From a virus: a stretch of 42,235 nucleotides of DNA. Location: IMG/VR virus record IMGVR_UViG_3300031566_000119, positions 1 to 42,235 of that record; one strand, written 5' to 3'. The position numbers and the translations under genes are program-made. This document shows, piece by piece, positions 32,852-39,285 of the stretch. The notes under the pieces were generated by a model. It was not told the DNA's origin. It did not search any database and worked only from the letters and a program-made list of their open reading frames with translations. Positions within the stretch are counted from its first letter, which is position 1. Every line of letters starts with the position of its first letter.

Positions 32852-32917
32852 AAATTATGACCAAACCAAACGACCAATCCAATGAAACGAGAACCTAAAG
32901 TATGTTTTACACCCCGT

Positions 32918-32969
32918 GTTAGCATTAGGCTTTTAGCGTTAGCCTGTGGGTGGGAAGCTTGATGCTAAC
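32918..32969 (+). mobile_element. Empty 52-bp cassette
   Basis: From GTTAGCATTAGGCTT to AAGCTTGATGCTAAC with no gene. The ends are near-perfect complements. An inner GTTAGCC at about 32939 may be a remnant box. Confidence 0.65.
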
Positions 32970-33092
32970 GGTAACTTGTATGGCGTTCGTTGCGCCATAA
33001 TTAGAATTACAAACTTTTAAATAACAGATAAGATGACAAAAAAGAACGAAACTTCGAAAACCACAGCGCAATACGCTATACAAAATGTTAGC
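32964..33092 (+). repeat. attC-like site S12, coding loop
   Basis: Left box GCTAACG 32964-32970, right box GTTAGC 33087-33092. Arms TTGTATGGCGT and ACGCTATACAA pair, with GGCG/CGCC around a TTCGTTG loop near the left. The loop holds ATG 33033. Confidence 0.8.
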
Positions 33093-33305
33093 ATTTCGTT
33101 GCCTAATGATATTGATTTGGGTGCGTTGGCTAATCTTTTAAAATATTCAAACAAGTACGAAATAAGCATACAATTCTGGCCTGACCAAATAGCTGTTTAC
33201 ATTGCTAAAGATGGTGTAGATTTAAAAGATTTTGGAGGGGATTTCGAGTTTGCAATTGGTTGCAGCGTGGCATATCTTAACCGCATCACTGGCAATGAAT
33301 GCTAA
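33033..33305 (+). CDS. Cassette protein with site-encoded N-terminus
   Basis: 90 residues. Residues 1-18 (MTKKNETSKTTAQYAIQN) are encoded by site S12; the frame crosses GTTAGC as Val-Ser-Ile-Ser. The module is a small alpha/beta domain (DLGALANLLKYSNKYEISIQ...). It ends NEC with TAA given by the next box. Its own ends are complementary (GTTAGCATTTCGTTGCC versus GGCAATGAATGCTAAC). Function unknown. Confidence 0.65.
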   Translation: MTKKNETSKTTAQYAIQNVSISLPNDIDLGALANLLKYSNKYEISIQFWPDQIAVYIAKDGVDLKDFGGDFEFAIGCSVAYLNRITGNEC

Positions 33306-33584
33306 CGGTCGGCGGTGTAACCAGTTGCGACAATCCAAACATAAACAGAACGAACGAAGTATAAACCTAACAAATACAGTGCGATGGATGATGAATTTAT
33401 AAATGACTTAGCAAGAAAATACGCAAATGTGTGTATTTTCAAAAGCGACTTCCCACACGATTGGGATAGTGTATACGATGGATTTAAGGAAGGGTTTAAA
33501 ACTGCTGTAAGACTAATTGAAACACGAGCGTTGGCAGAAAATACTCCTACGAGCAAAGAGCAATTGGTTGCACCGCCTGTTAGC
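33301..33584 (+). repeat. attC-like site S13, loop encodes most of a protein
   Basis: Left box GCTAACG 33301-33307, right box GTTAGC 33579-33584. Arms GGCGGTGTAACCAGTTGC and GCAATTGGTTGCACCGCC pair at 16 of 18 positions. The loop encodes about the first 58 residues of the 33384 gene. Confidence 0.9.
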
Positions 33585-33671
33585 GTTGCGGTTTGCGACG
33601 TATGCAGAATACCACTAATTGAAGAGCCTGATTCATTTAGCCTTTACTGTCCAAAATGTGGAAAATATTAA
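33384..33671 (+). CDS. Cassette protein: loop-encoded domain joined to a zinc ribbon
   Basis: 95 residues. Residues 1-65 (MDDEFINDLARKY... KEQLVAPP) lie within site S13, the frame crosses GTTAGC as Pro-Val-Ser-Val-Ala, and the module is a 30-residue zinc ribbon (CDVC...YCPKCGKY). The ribbon has no start codon. The cassette start GTTAGCGTTGCGGTTTGC matches its own end GCAAACTGAACGCTAAC. This is the clearest case of a protein assembled across a recombination site. Confidence 0.75.
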   Translation: MDDEFINDLARKYANVCIFKSDFPHDWDSVYDGFKEGFKTAVRLIETRALAENTPTSKEQLVAPPVSVAVCDVCRIPLIEEPDSFSLYCPKCGKY

Positions 33672-33682
33672 GCAAACTGAAC

Positions 33683-33780
33683 GCTAACGGATGGCGGTAT
33701 GGTGTCGGTTTGCCTTGCAGACTTTTTCACCTTACCGCTACCGTAACTGGCAAACTGAACTATACCGCTTGTTGTGTGTC
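33683..33780 (+). repeat. attC-like site S14
   Basis: Left box GCTAACG 33683-33689, right box GTTGTGTGTC 33771-33780. Arms GGCGGTATGGTGTCGGTTTG and CAAACTGAACTATACCGC pair. No coding in the loop. Confidence 0.9.
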
Positions 33781-33855
33781 TGGTGCGGTCAAATTGCAAA
33801 ACAGTTAATTAAATGAACAGTAGTAATAATTTTTATTTTTTTAGGGAGGGAATTT

Positions 33856-34752
33856 ATGATTTCAATTAATAAAAACAGAAACAGAAGTAAATATACATTT
33901 GCAAACATAAACCTTTTAGGGAATTGTAATGCCGATTGCTATTTCTGTTTAGGAAAAGATATAAGCGAACAATTAAAGGGCAAAAACCAATTGAATATTC
34001 ATTTTTCAGAATGGTTAAATTTTGAGTATTTTTTACAGCAATGTAAAAACGAAGGAGTATCAAAATTATATTTAACAGGGCAGACAGCTGATGGTTTGCA
34101 ATACAAATATCTTAATGAAATTATTGATTATTTGCAAAACAATGGCTATACGGTTGGAGTTAGAACAAATGGATATTTGGCAAAACAAAAAATGATTTCA
34201 ATTCAAAAAATGAAAGATGAAATAGGTTATTCGATACATACGCTTATTCCCGAAAAAAACAAAATAATAATGGGTAAAGATTTTTTACCAAATTGGGAAG
34301 AAATAATTCCATTAAGTGGTGAAAATGTGAGAATTTCCATTGTTTTAAATAGATACAATATTGATGAATTTGAAAGCTTAATAAATTTTGCAACTTCTTT
34401 TAATAATGTGAAATACATACAAATTAGAAGGATTTCAACAGACACAAGAATTGAACTATTGCAGGAAGATATTGATTTGTATGAGAAATTTTATGACAAA
34501 TTTTCAAAAGAGAATAAACAAGTAGGTAATTTCTATTTAGCAGAGCAGTATAATTTGAATGGTAAAGAAGTAAATTTTTGGCGAACAGTTGAAACGTCTT
34601 GTAATTCTCTTAATTACTTTACCGATGGTACTTGTAGTAATGAATACTTTATTGTGGAAGGATATTTAAAAAACCTTAACAAGTTTGAAAAACTTGAAGC
34701 GGGTGGGCAAAAAAATAAAAATTATGGTCAAGTTCCTACAAATGTTTATTAA
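33856..34752 (+). CDS. Radical SAM protein, last cassette gene
   Basis: 298 residues. The cluster-binding motif CNADCYFC (Cys24, Cys28, Cys31) is near the N-terminus, followed by LYLTGQTADGLQY and GVRTNGYL, typical of the radical SAM barrel. The C-terminus has further Cys (SCNSLNYF, GTCSNEYF) that may bind a second cluster. Substrate unknown; peptide, nucleotide or RNA modification are all possible. It is much more AT-rich than its neighbours and carries the same GGGAGGGAATTT leader as the methyltransferase, which suggests recent gain. Confidence 0.8.
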   Translation: MISINKNRNRSKYTFANINLLGNCNADCYFCLGKDISEQLKGKNQLNIHFSEWLNFEYFLQQCKNEGVSKLYLTGQTADGLQYKYLNEIIDYLQNNGYTVGVRTNGYLAKQKMISIQKMKDEIGYSIHTLIPEKNKIIMGKDFLPNWEEIIPLSGENVRISIVLNRYNIDEFESLINFATSFNNVKYIQIRRISTDTRIELLQEDIDLYEKFYDKFSKENKQVGNFYLAEQYNLNGKEVNFWRTVETSCNSLNYFTDGTCSNEYFIVEGYLKNLNKFEKLEAGGQKNKNYGQVPTNVY

Positions 34753-34771
34753 ATGCACGAATGTAGCACTT

Positions 34772-34780
34772 GCACACAAC
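34772..34780 (+). repeat. Last left box of the cassette array (half site S15)
   Basis: GCACACAAC pairs with the start of the radical SAM cassette (GTTGTGTGTC, 33771-33780, allowing one G-T). No right half is visible, so the array ends here. Confidence 0.6.
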
Positions 34781-34817
34781 TACCTAGTAAATACTATTTA
34801 ATTAAACATTTCAGCAA

Positions 34818-35039
34818 ATGCAATGCTTTAGCGATAACGACAAGCGTAAATATTTACACATACTAGGGGTATTGAAATACACCCGTGTAGCATTATTTAC
34901 ACAATCGGAATTAGCCGAACTTTTAGAGGTTAGTCGAAAGACTTTAATTGATTTCGAGAAAGGCAAGCGGATCGACTTTGAATTACTAACCCAGTACGCT
35001 GCAATCTTAGGCCGAGATATTAGGTTTAATTTAGACTGA
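34818..35039 (+). CDS. Cro/CI-type helix-turn-helix regulator
   Basis: 73 residues. The HTH spans about 27-50 (FTQSELAELLEVSRKTLIDF), followed by EKGKRIDFELLTQYAAILG, a typical HTH_3 layout. It likely controls early promoters. With no integrase in the genome, it is not enough to call the phage temperate. First gene after the cassette array. Confidence 0.85.
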   Translation: MQCFSDNDKRKYLHILGVLKYTRVALFTQSELAELLEVSRKTLIDFEKGKRIDFELLTQYAAILGRDIRFNLD

Positions 35040-35134
35040 CTTCAAATAGCCTAAAAGTGATATTTTGCACTATCGAAACTAACCGAGTTATTAACATTTT
35101 TAGTAATTACAACCTGTAATCAAAGCTAACTACA

Positions 35135-36172
35135 ATGACAACACAACTAGTAAAAATTGACCCTAAAGAATTTGGGCTAGAAGAACAGAAAGCCGCTCAA
35201 ATCGAAGCGCAATTCAAGCCAATGCTTGAGAAAATGACCGAACTCGAAAACGAATTTAACGACGTTGTTAAGTTACCTATCGAGGACAAGCAGACTTCAA
35301 TTAAAGCCAAAGAATTGAGGTTAAAGTACGTAAAAATAAGAACTGGTACCGCTGATATTCATAAACAACAAAAGGCTTTTTACTTGGCTGGTGGTCGTTT
35401 TTGCGATGGCTGGAAAAACGCTCAAGAATTTGCCTCGTTAGGAATAGAGGAGAAATTAATGAGTATTGAAAAGTACGCTGAGAACATGGAAAAAGAGCGT
35501 ATATTAAAACTTGAAGAAGAGCGTAAGTCGCTGCTATTAAACTTAACGGATATTATGCCAGTTGGTTTAGGCACAATGGATCAATCTGTTTTTGATAATT
35601 ACTTACAAGGGGTTAAATTGGCTCATGCTGCACGAATCGAAGCAGAAAAGAAAGCCGAGGAAGAAATACAGGCTAAAATAAAAGCAGAAATAGAAGAAGC
35701 CGAACGCATGTTAAAGGAAAATGCAAGGCTAAAACTCGAAGCTGAAGCAAAGGAGAAACAATTGCTTTACGAACGACAACAAGCGCAAAAGCAAGCCGAC
35801 AAAGCAGAGGCAGAGCGCAAGAAAATAGCAGCCGAAAATGAAGCCAAATTAGCAAATGAAAGGGCTATTGCTGCTAAGAAATTACAAGAGCAACAAGCAG
35901 CCGCCGCTAAACTACAAGCCGAATTAAAAGCGAAGCAAGATGCAGAAAACGCACGAATCGAAGCCGAGCAACAAGCTGAGATTAAGCGCAAACTCGAAGC
36001 CGAAGCAAAAGCCGCCGCTCCAGATAAAGACAAATTAATAGAGTATATTAACTCGCTTTCATTTTCTGAACTGGATATTAAAACAGCAAAAGGCAAAGCC
36101 GCTTTAAGTATAATTACTACCAAATTTGAAGCATTTAAAGTTTGGGCAATTCAGCAAACCAATTCAATCTAA
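35135..36172 (+). CDS. Coiled-coil protein of the recombination module
   Basis: 345 residues. N-terminal globular part (MTTQLVKIDPKEFGL... FYLAGGRFCDGWKN), then a very long Ala/Glu/Lys-rich coiled coil (about 155-300) and a small C-terminal domain. Proteins like this are regularly found before phage annealing proteins and nucleases; their exact role is not known to me. Confidence 0.7.
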   Translation: MTTQLVKIDPKEFGLEEQKAAQIEAQFKPMLEKMTELENEFNDVVKLPIEDKQTSIKAKELRLKYVKIRTGTADIHKQQKAFYLAGGRFCDGWKNAQEFASLGIEEKLMSIEKYAENMEKERILKLEEERKSLLLNLTDIMPVGLGTMDQSVFDNYLQGVKLAHAARIEAEKKAEEEIQAKIKAEIEEAERMLKENARLKLEAEAKEKQLLYERQQAQKQADKAEAERKKIAAENEAKLANERAIAAKKLQEQQAAAAKLQAELKAKQDAENARIEAEQQAEIKRKLEAEAKAAAPDKDKLIEYINSLSFSELDIKTAKGKAALSIITTKFEAFKVWAIQQTNSI

Positions 36173-36177
36173 CGACC

Positions 36178-36870
36178 ATGAGCGAAAAAACTATTGAACA
36201 AAAACTAACCGAACTAAAAAAGACCATTGATTTTAAATGGAGGGTTCAAAGCACATTCCCGAAAGCAGCCCCAACCCACGCCATTATGATTCCCTACGTT
36301 GACGCAAGGGATGTGCAAGAGCGCCTCGATAAAGTTATTGGGGCTTCAGGATGGCAAAATGATTTTAAATCAGTTGGCGACCGCTTAATGGGGGGTATTG
36401 GTATTTTAATCAATAATGAATGGGTTTGGAAATGGGATAGGGGTATGCCATCGCAAACAGAAAAAGAAAAAGGCGAGGCATCAGATGCTTTTAAAAGAGC
36501 CGCTGTTCAGTGGGGTATTAATAGGGATGCATACTCAGTTGGCACTATTAAACTAAGCGTAAAAGAGTATAGCGGCAAATATTACCCATGCGATGGTAAT
36601 GGTCAATTTTTAAAAGGCGCAAAATTATATGCTGTTTGCAATACGCTGGCTAAAATAACCGACCTAGAGAATTACGATATTGACATATCGGAGGAGTACC
36701 TTTCAGAAATGGGGAAATTCAAACACTACGAAGAGTTAACCCCAACACATAAACGCTGGAAAGATGCGATTAAATCGCTAAAAGAAGGTAATGCAACTAT
36801 TGACGAGATATGCAGCAACTTCGAAGTATCAGAAGAGAACCGTTTAAAACTTATGAACCATGCAATTTGA
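36178..36870 (+). CDS. Rad52/Sak-family single-strand annealing protein
   Basis: 230 residues from ATG 36178 (a TTG or GTG further up would overlap the previous gene). The signature EKGEASDAFKRAAVQWGI sits near 104-121, preceded by VDARDVQERLDKVIGASGW. This is typical of Rad52-like phage annealing proteins. With the exonuclease that follows it forms a two-part recombination system. Confidence 0.88.
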   Translation: MSEKTIEQKLTELKKTIDFKWRVQSTFPKAAPTHAIMIPYVDARDVQERLDKVIGASGWQNDFKSVGDRLMGGIGILINNEWVWKWDRGMPSQTEKEKGEASDAFKRAAVQWGINRDAYSVGTIKLSVKEYSGKYYPCDGNGQFLKGAKLYAVCNTLAKITDLENYDIDISEEYLSEMGKFKHYEELTPTHKRWKDAIKSLKEGNATIDEICSNFEVSEENRLKLMNHAI

Positions 36871-37546
36871 ACCGTTTAAAATTAGATGCAGTCAAATCGG
36901 GAAGATTATGACACAGCCCCGCACAAAGTCGGATTTGATAAGTAAAACTACTCAAACCTATTTGGAACAATGGATAAAAGAACAGGTTTACAAACGCCAA
37001 AAAGACTTCTCCAGTAAATACACCGAGAAAGGTATTGAAATGGAAGATAAAAGCATTGAGTTTTTGAGCCAACATTTAGATATTGGGATGATATTCAAAA
37101 ACGAGCAATCTTTTGGCGACGAGTTTATGACCGGAACCCCTGACATTGTGCTTACTGATTGCGTTATTGATGTTAAAAACTCATGGGATTGCTTCACGTT
37201 TCCACTACTCGACACTGAATGCCCTAATTCAGATTACTACTGGCAATTACAAGGGTATATGGCACTGACAGGAAAGCAAAACGCTAAGCTGGTTTATACG
37301 TTAATGGATAGCCCGCAGCGATTAATCGACGATGAGATAAGGCGACAAGGTTGGAAGATGGGGTTTATCGACATTCCAATTGAATTTGAGCAGGAGATTT
37401 ACAGGCGTATGCTTTACGACGATATCCCCGACAGCCTAAAGATTAAAGTATTCGACATTCCGCGAAACGATGAGGACATTGCCAAGATATACGCACAAGT
37501 AGAAGTTTGCCGCCAATACATTAAATCAATAATTAATTTTAAATGA
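36860..37546 (+). CDS. YqaJ/lambda-exonuclease-like PD-(D/E)XK nuclease
   Basis: 228 residues. The core GTPDIVL (Asp), VIDVKNSWD (D-x-K) and the Gln motif YYWQLQGYMALTG form the YqaJ active site. It resects double-stranded ends to make single strands for the annealing protein next to it, whose gene overlaps by 11 bp. Confidence 0.88.
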   Translation: MQFEPFKIRCSQIGKIMTQPRTKSDLISKTTQTYLEQWIKEQVYKRQKDFSSKYTEKGIEMEDKSIEFLSQHLDIGMIFKNEQSFGDEFMTGTPDIVLTDCVIDVKNSWDCFTFPLLDTECPNSDYYWQLQGYMALTGKQNAKLVYTLMDSPQRLIDDEIRRQGWKMGFIDIPIEFEQEIYRRMLYDDIPDSLKIKVFDIPRNDEDIAKIYAQVEVCRQYIKSIINFK

Positions 37547-37770
37547 AAAAACTAAGAGAAACCGAATCCGCCAAGGCTCAAAGAGAAGTAAGCGAGGCGC
37601 GAAAATCAGAACCAAGCCCCTATGCTAAGTTTCATTTCAGGCTAAAGGGCTACCAATTATTTTACAGAGACAAACCTATTAGCAAGGACATTGCTTGGCT
37701 AAAGGGATGCCGAGACGCTGAGAAGTTGCTCGAAGGAAAATACAAACAAATCACATTTAAACTAAAGTAA
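37543..37770 (+). CDS. Hypothetical small basic protein
   Basis: 75 residues, basic, between nuclease and OB-fold genes, overlapping the nuclease stop at ATGA. No recognised domain; perhaps a DNA-binding helper of the recombination module (inference). Confidence 0.6.
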   Translation: MKKLRETESAKAQREVSEARKSEPSPYAKFHFRLKGYQLFYRDKPISKDIAWLKGCRDAEKLLEGKYKQITFKLK

Positions 37771-37771
37771 A

Positions 37772-38026
37772 ATGGAAATCACAGGAAAAATTATCAAAGT
37801 TTTGCCGATGCAAAGCGGGGCCGGAAAGAATGGCGAATGGAAAAAGCAGGAGTTTATAATTGAAACGCCTGGCGACTATTCCAAAAAGGTATGCATTGAG
37901 GCTATGAATGCAATGGCCGACACAGTATTCAGCATTGGAGAAACGGTTACATGCCATATCAACATTGAATCGAGGGAGTTCAACGGGAAATGGTACACTA
38001 CTGCTAAGTTATGGAAGTTAACCTAA
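37772..38026 (+). CDS. DUF3127 OB-fold protein, probable ssDNA-binding
   Basis: 84 residues. MEITGKIIKVLPMQSG, GEWKKQEFIIET, and the end FNGKWYTTAKLWKL match the DUF3127 family, an OB-fold often next to phage replication genes in Bacteroidota. Likely a single-strand DNA-binding protein. Confidence 0.85.
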   Translation: MEITGKIIKVLPMQSGAGKNGEWKKQEFIIETPGDYSKKVCIEAMNAMADTVFSIGETVTCHINIESREFNGKWYTTAKLWKLT

Positions 38027-38031
38027 CGGCC

Positions 38032-38238
38032 ATGAGAGAGAATATAATTGAAATAGTAGGCTTCGGGATGGAGCGAGAGCGAGCCGAACTAATGGCCGAC
38101 GAAATACTCGAACTTGTTAACCATAAAAAGTTAATACTCGACTTCTGTTTAGATTTATTCTACGTTGACGGTGAGTCCGAAAATGAAACATGCGAGCGAC
38201 TTGTTGACGATTATTTGAATAAAATTAATTTAGGCTAG
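38032..38238 (+). CDS. Hypothetical acidic helical protein
   Basis: 68 residues from ATG 38032; a start at 38011 would add seven residues and overlap the OB-fold gene. Acidic with two helices, no family known. Confidence 0.6.
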   Translation: MRENIIEIVGFGMERERAELMADEILELVNHKKLILDFCLDLFYVDGESENETCERLVDDYLNKINLG

Positions 38239-38246
38239 TTATAAAC

Positions 38247-38288
38247 TACATGGTCCTGCAAAAGTCGATTATCTTACAGGACCATGTA
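38247..38288. repeat. Perfect 12-bp inverted repeat
   Basis: TACATGGTCCTG and CAGGACCATGTA are separated by 18 bases in the 96-bp gap between two genes. No T-run follows, so it is not a normal terminator. It could be an operator, an RNA hairpin or a replication element. Confidence 0.85.
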
Positions 38289-38334
38289 TTGAGATAAAAG
38301 TTAATTTTAATCATTATTAACCAACACTAAAACC

Positions 38335-38625
38335 ATGGAATCAATATTTAACTACTTAGACACCAAAGCTGCGGAGAGTTGTATAACGGTGTTTTTTGTG
38401 CTAGTAATCTGTTTGCTTGGAATATGGGCTATTAAAGTAATGCGGGCTAGTTATAAAATTTCTAGGGAACTGGCAAAAAAGAACAACGGCAATACGCTGA
38501 ACTTCGAAACGATGCCAACGCCAGGAGAATTGACAGCCGTTTACGATATTCACTATCATAAATTTTGGAATAATAAGCACAATTGCCGATTAATCATAAA
38601 ACTTATCGACGATGATACCAATTGA
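38335..38625 (+). CDS. Small membrane protein
   Basis: 96 residues with one transmembrane helix near 17-36 (ITVFFVLVICLLGIWAIKV) and a soluble tail. No family known. It overlaps the next gene by 14 bp. Confidence 0.6.
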   Translation: MESIFNYLDTKAAESCITVFFVLVICLLGIWAIKVMRASYKISRELAKKNNGNTLNFETMPTPGELTAVYDIHYHKFWNNKHNCRLIIKLIDDDTN

Positions 38626-38962
38626 AAAGCTAATCGAGTTTACTGGGTTTACTAAAGATGAACTGAGTAAACCAAATAGAAAGGATTGTTACGTCGTTGC
38701 TCGGGCATGTGTTTATAAGCATATAGTAGATAGTGGATGTTCTTTTAAATATGCTGGAGAAGTATTTGACCAGGACCATGCAACAGTTATGAATGGGATT
38801 AAAAAATTGGGGTACATAATGGAAACAAATACCCCACTACTTCGTAAGCAAGCTGATTTGTTTTATTTAAACATGAAAGCATACATTTATGAAACAAACA
38901 TCAAAATAAATGATAGTGGATTTTACCCATTTATTAACCTCGAAGCACTAGAGCAATGCTAA
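38612..38962 (+). CDS. DnaA domain IV-like DNA-binding protein
   Basis: 116 residues. The C-terminal DnaA signature is visible: RKDCYVVARACVYKHIV, then YAGEVFDQDHATVMNGIKKL, compare D-H-S/T-T-V-x-x-x-x-x-K. DnaA's ATPase part is absent, so it can bind DnaA-box-like DNA but not drive melting alone. It could mark the phage origin or compete with host DnaA. Confidence 0.75.
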   Translation: MIPIEKLIEFTGFTKDELSKPNRKDCYVVARACVYKHIVDSGCSFKYAGEVFDQDHATVMNGIKKLGYIMETNTPLLRKQADLFYLNMKAYIYETNIKINDSGFYPFINLEALEQC

Positions 38963-39114
38963 AACTACTAATCGAAATTGCGCCGATAGCCCTAATCGTT
39001 TTAGCCCTAATCGGAGCGGGATTTGTTTTCAACCATATTGCTAACAATGCTAAAGCGTACCGAGATGCCAACAATAAAGCATACGAAGCCAAAAGACGGA
39101 GAAATATACGTTAA
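38956..39114 (+). CDS. Small membrane protein
   Basis: 52 residues from ATG 38956 to TAA 39112-39114. One strong transmembrane helix (LLIEIAPIALIVLALIGAGF) and a basic tail (AKRRRNIR). It overlaps both neighbours, as genes in this operon do. Unknown function. Confidence 0.6.
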   Translation: MLKLLIEIAPIALIVLALIGAGFVFNHIANNAKAYRDANNKAYEAKRRRNIR

Positions 39115-39283
39115 GGATAAACTAGAACGGCGCCATAAAAACAAGTGCCTTAAATACCCTAAAATGGGTAAAATGGTTTACATCCCAGAAGATCGGATTC
39201 TAGTCGATTCCAAAGGTCGAACCGAAGCCGAAACGATTAGCGATTACTTTGAGAAGCGAAAAATAACTAAACTAACTAAATAG
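39065..39283 (+). CDS. Hypothetical basic protein
   Basis: 72 residues from ATG 39065 (the TTG at 39023 is rejected). Lys-rich with GKMVYIPEDRILVDSKGR. No family known. It overlaps the upstream small membrane protein by 50 bp. Confidence 0.6.
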   Translation: MPTIKHTKPKDGEIYVKDKLERRHKNKCLKYPKMGKMVYIPEDRILVDSKGRTEAETISDYFEKRKITKLTK

Positions 39284-39285
39284 CC

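Larger units (their letters stand above)
31063..32923 (+). repeat. attC-like site S11, loop expanded by HNH and cytosine methyltransferase genes
   Basis: Left box GCTAACG 31063-31069, right box GTTAGC 32918-32923. Arms CGGGGTGTGAAACGTAC and GTATGTTTTACACCCCG pair over 17 positions although 1.8 kb apart. A 1.7-kb HNH/methyltransferase locus lies in the loop, flanked by AATTTTTAAAAAT on both sides (about 31129 and 32843). Confidence 0.75.

Noticed and set aside
26556-34780. The palindromes as a CRISPR array
   Set aside because: Repeats vary strongly in sequence and length, spacing is 30 to 800 bp, the spacers are genes, and no cas gene is present.
26556-34780. The palindromes as simple rho-independent terminators
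   Set aside because: They lack T-runs, have long loops with start codons, and their boxes pair with the far end of the same cassette, which terminators do not do.
26556-34780. A complete integron
   Set aside because: No integrase gene, no attI site, and the boxes do not strictly fit RYYYAAC/GTTRRRY; called attC-like only.
35041-35080. Possible promoter before the 35135 gene
   Set aside because: GATATTTTGC is one base short of TAnnTTTG and there is no TTTG at the right distance.
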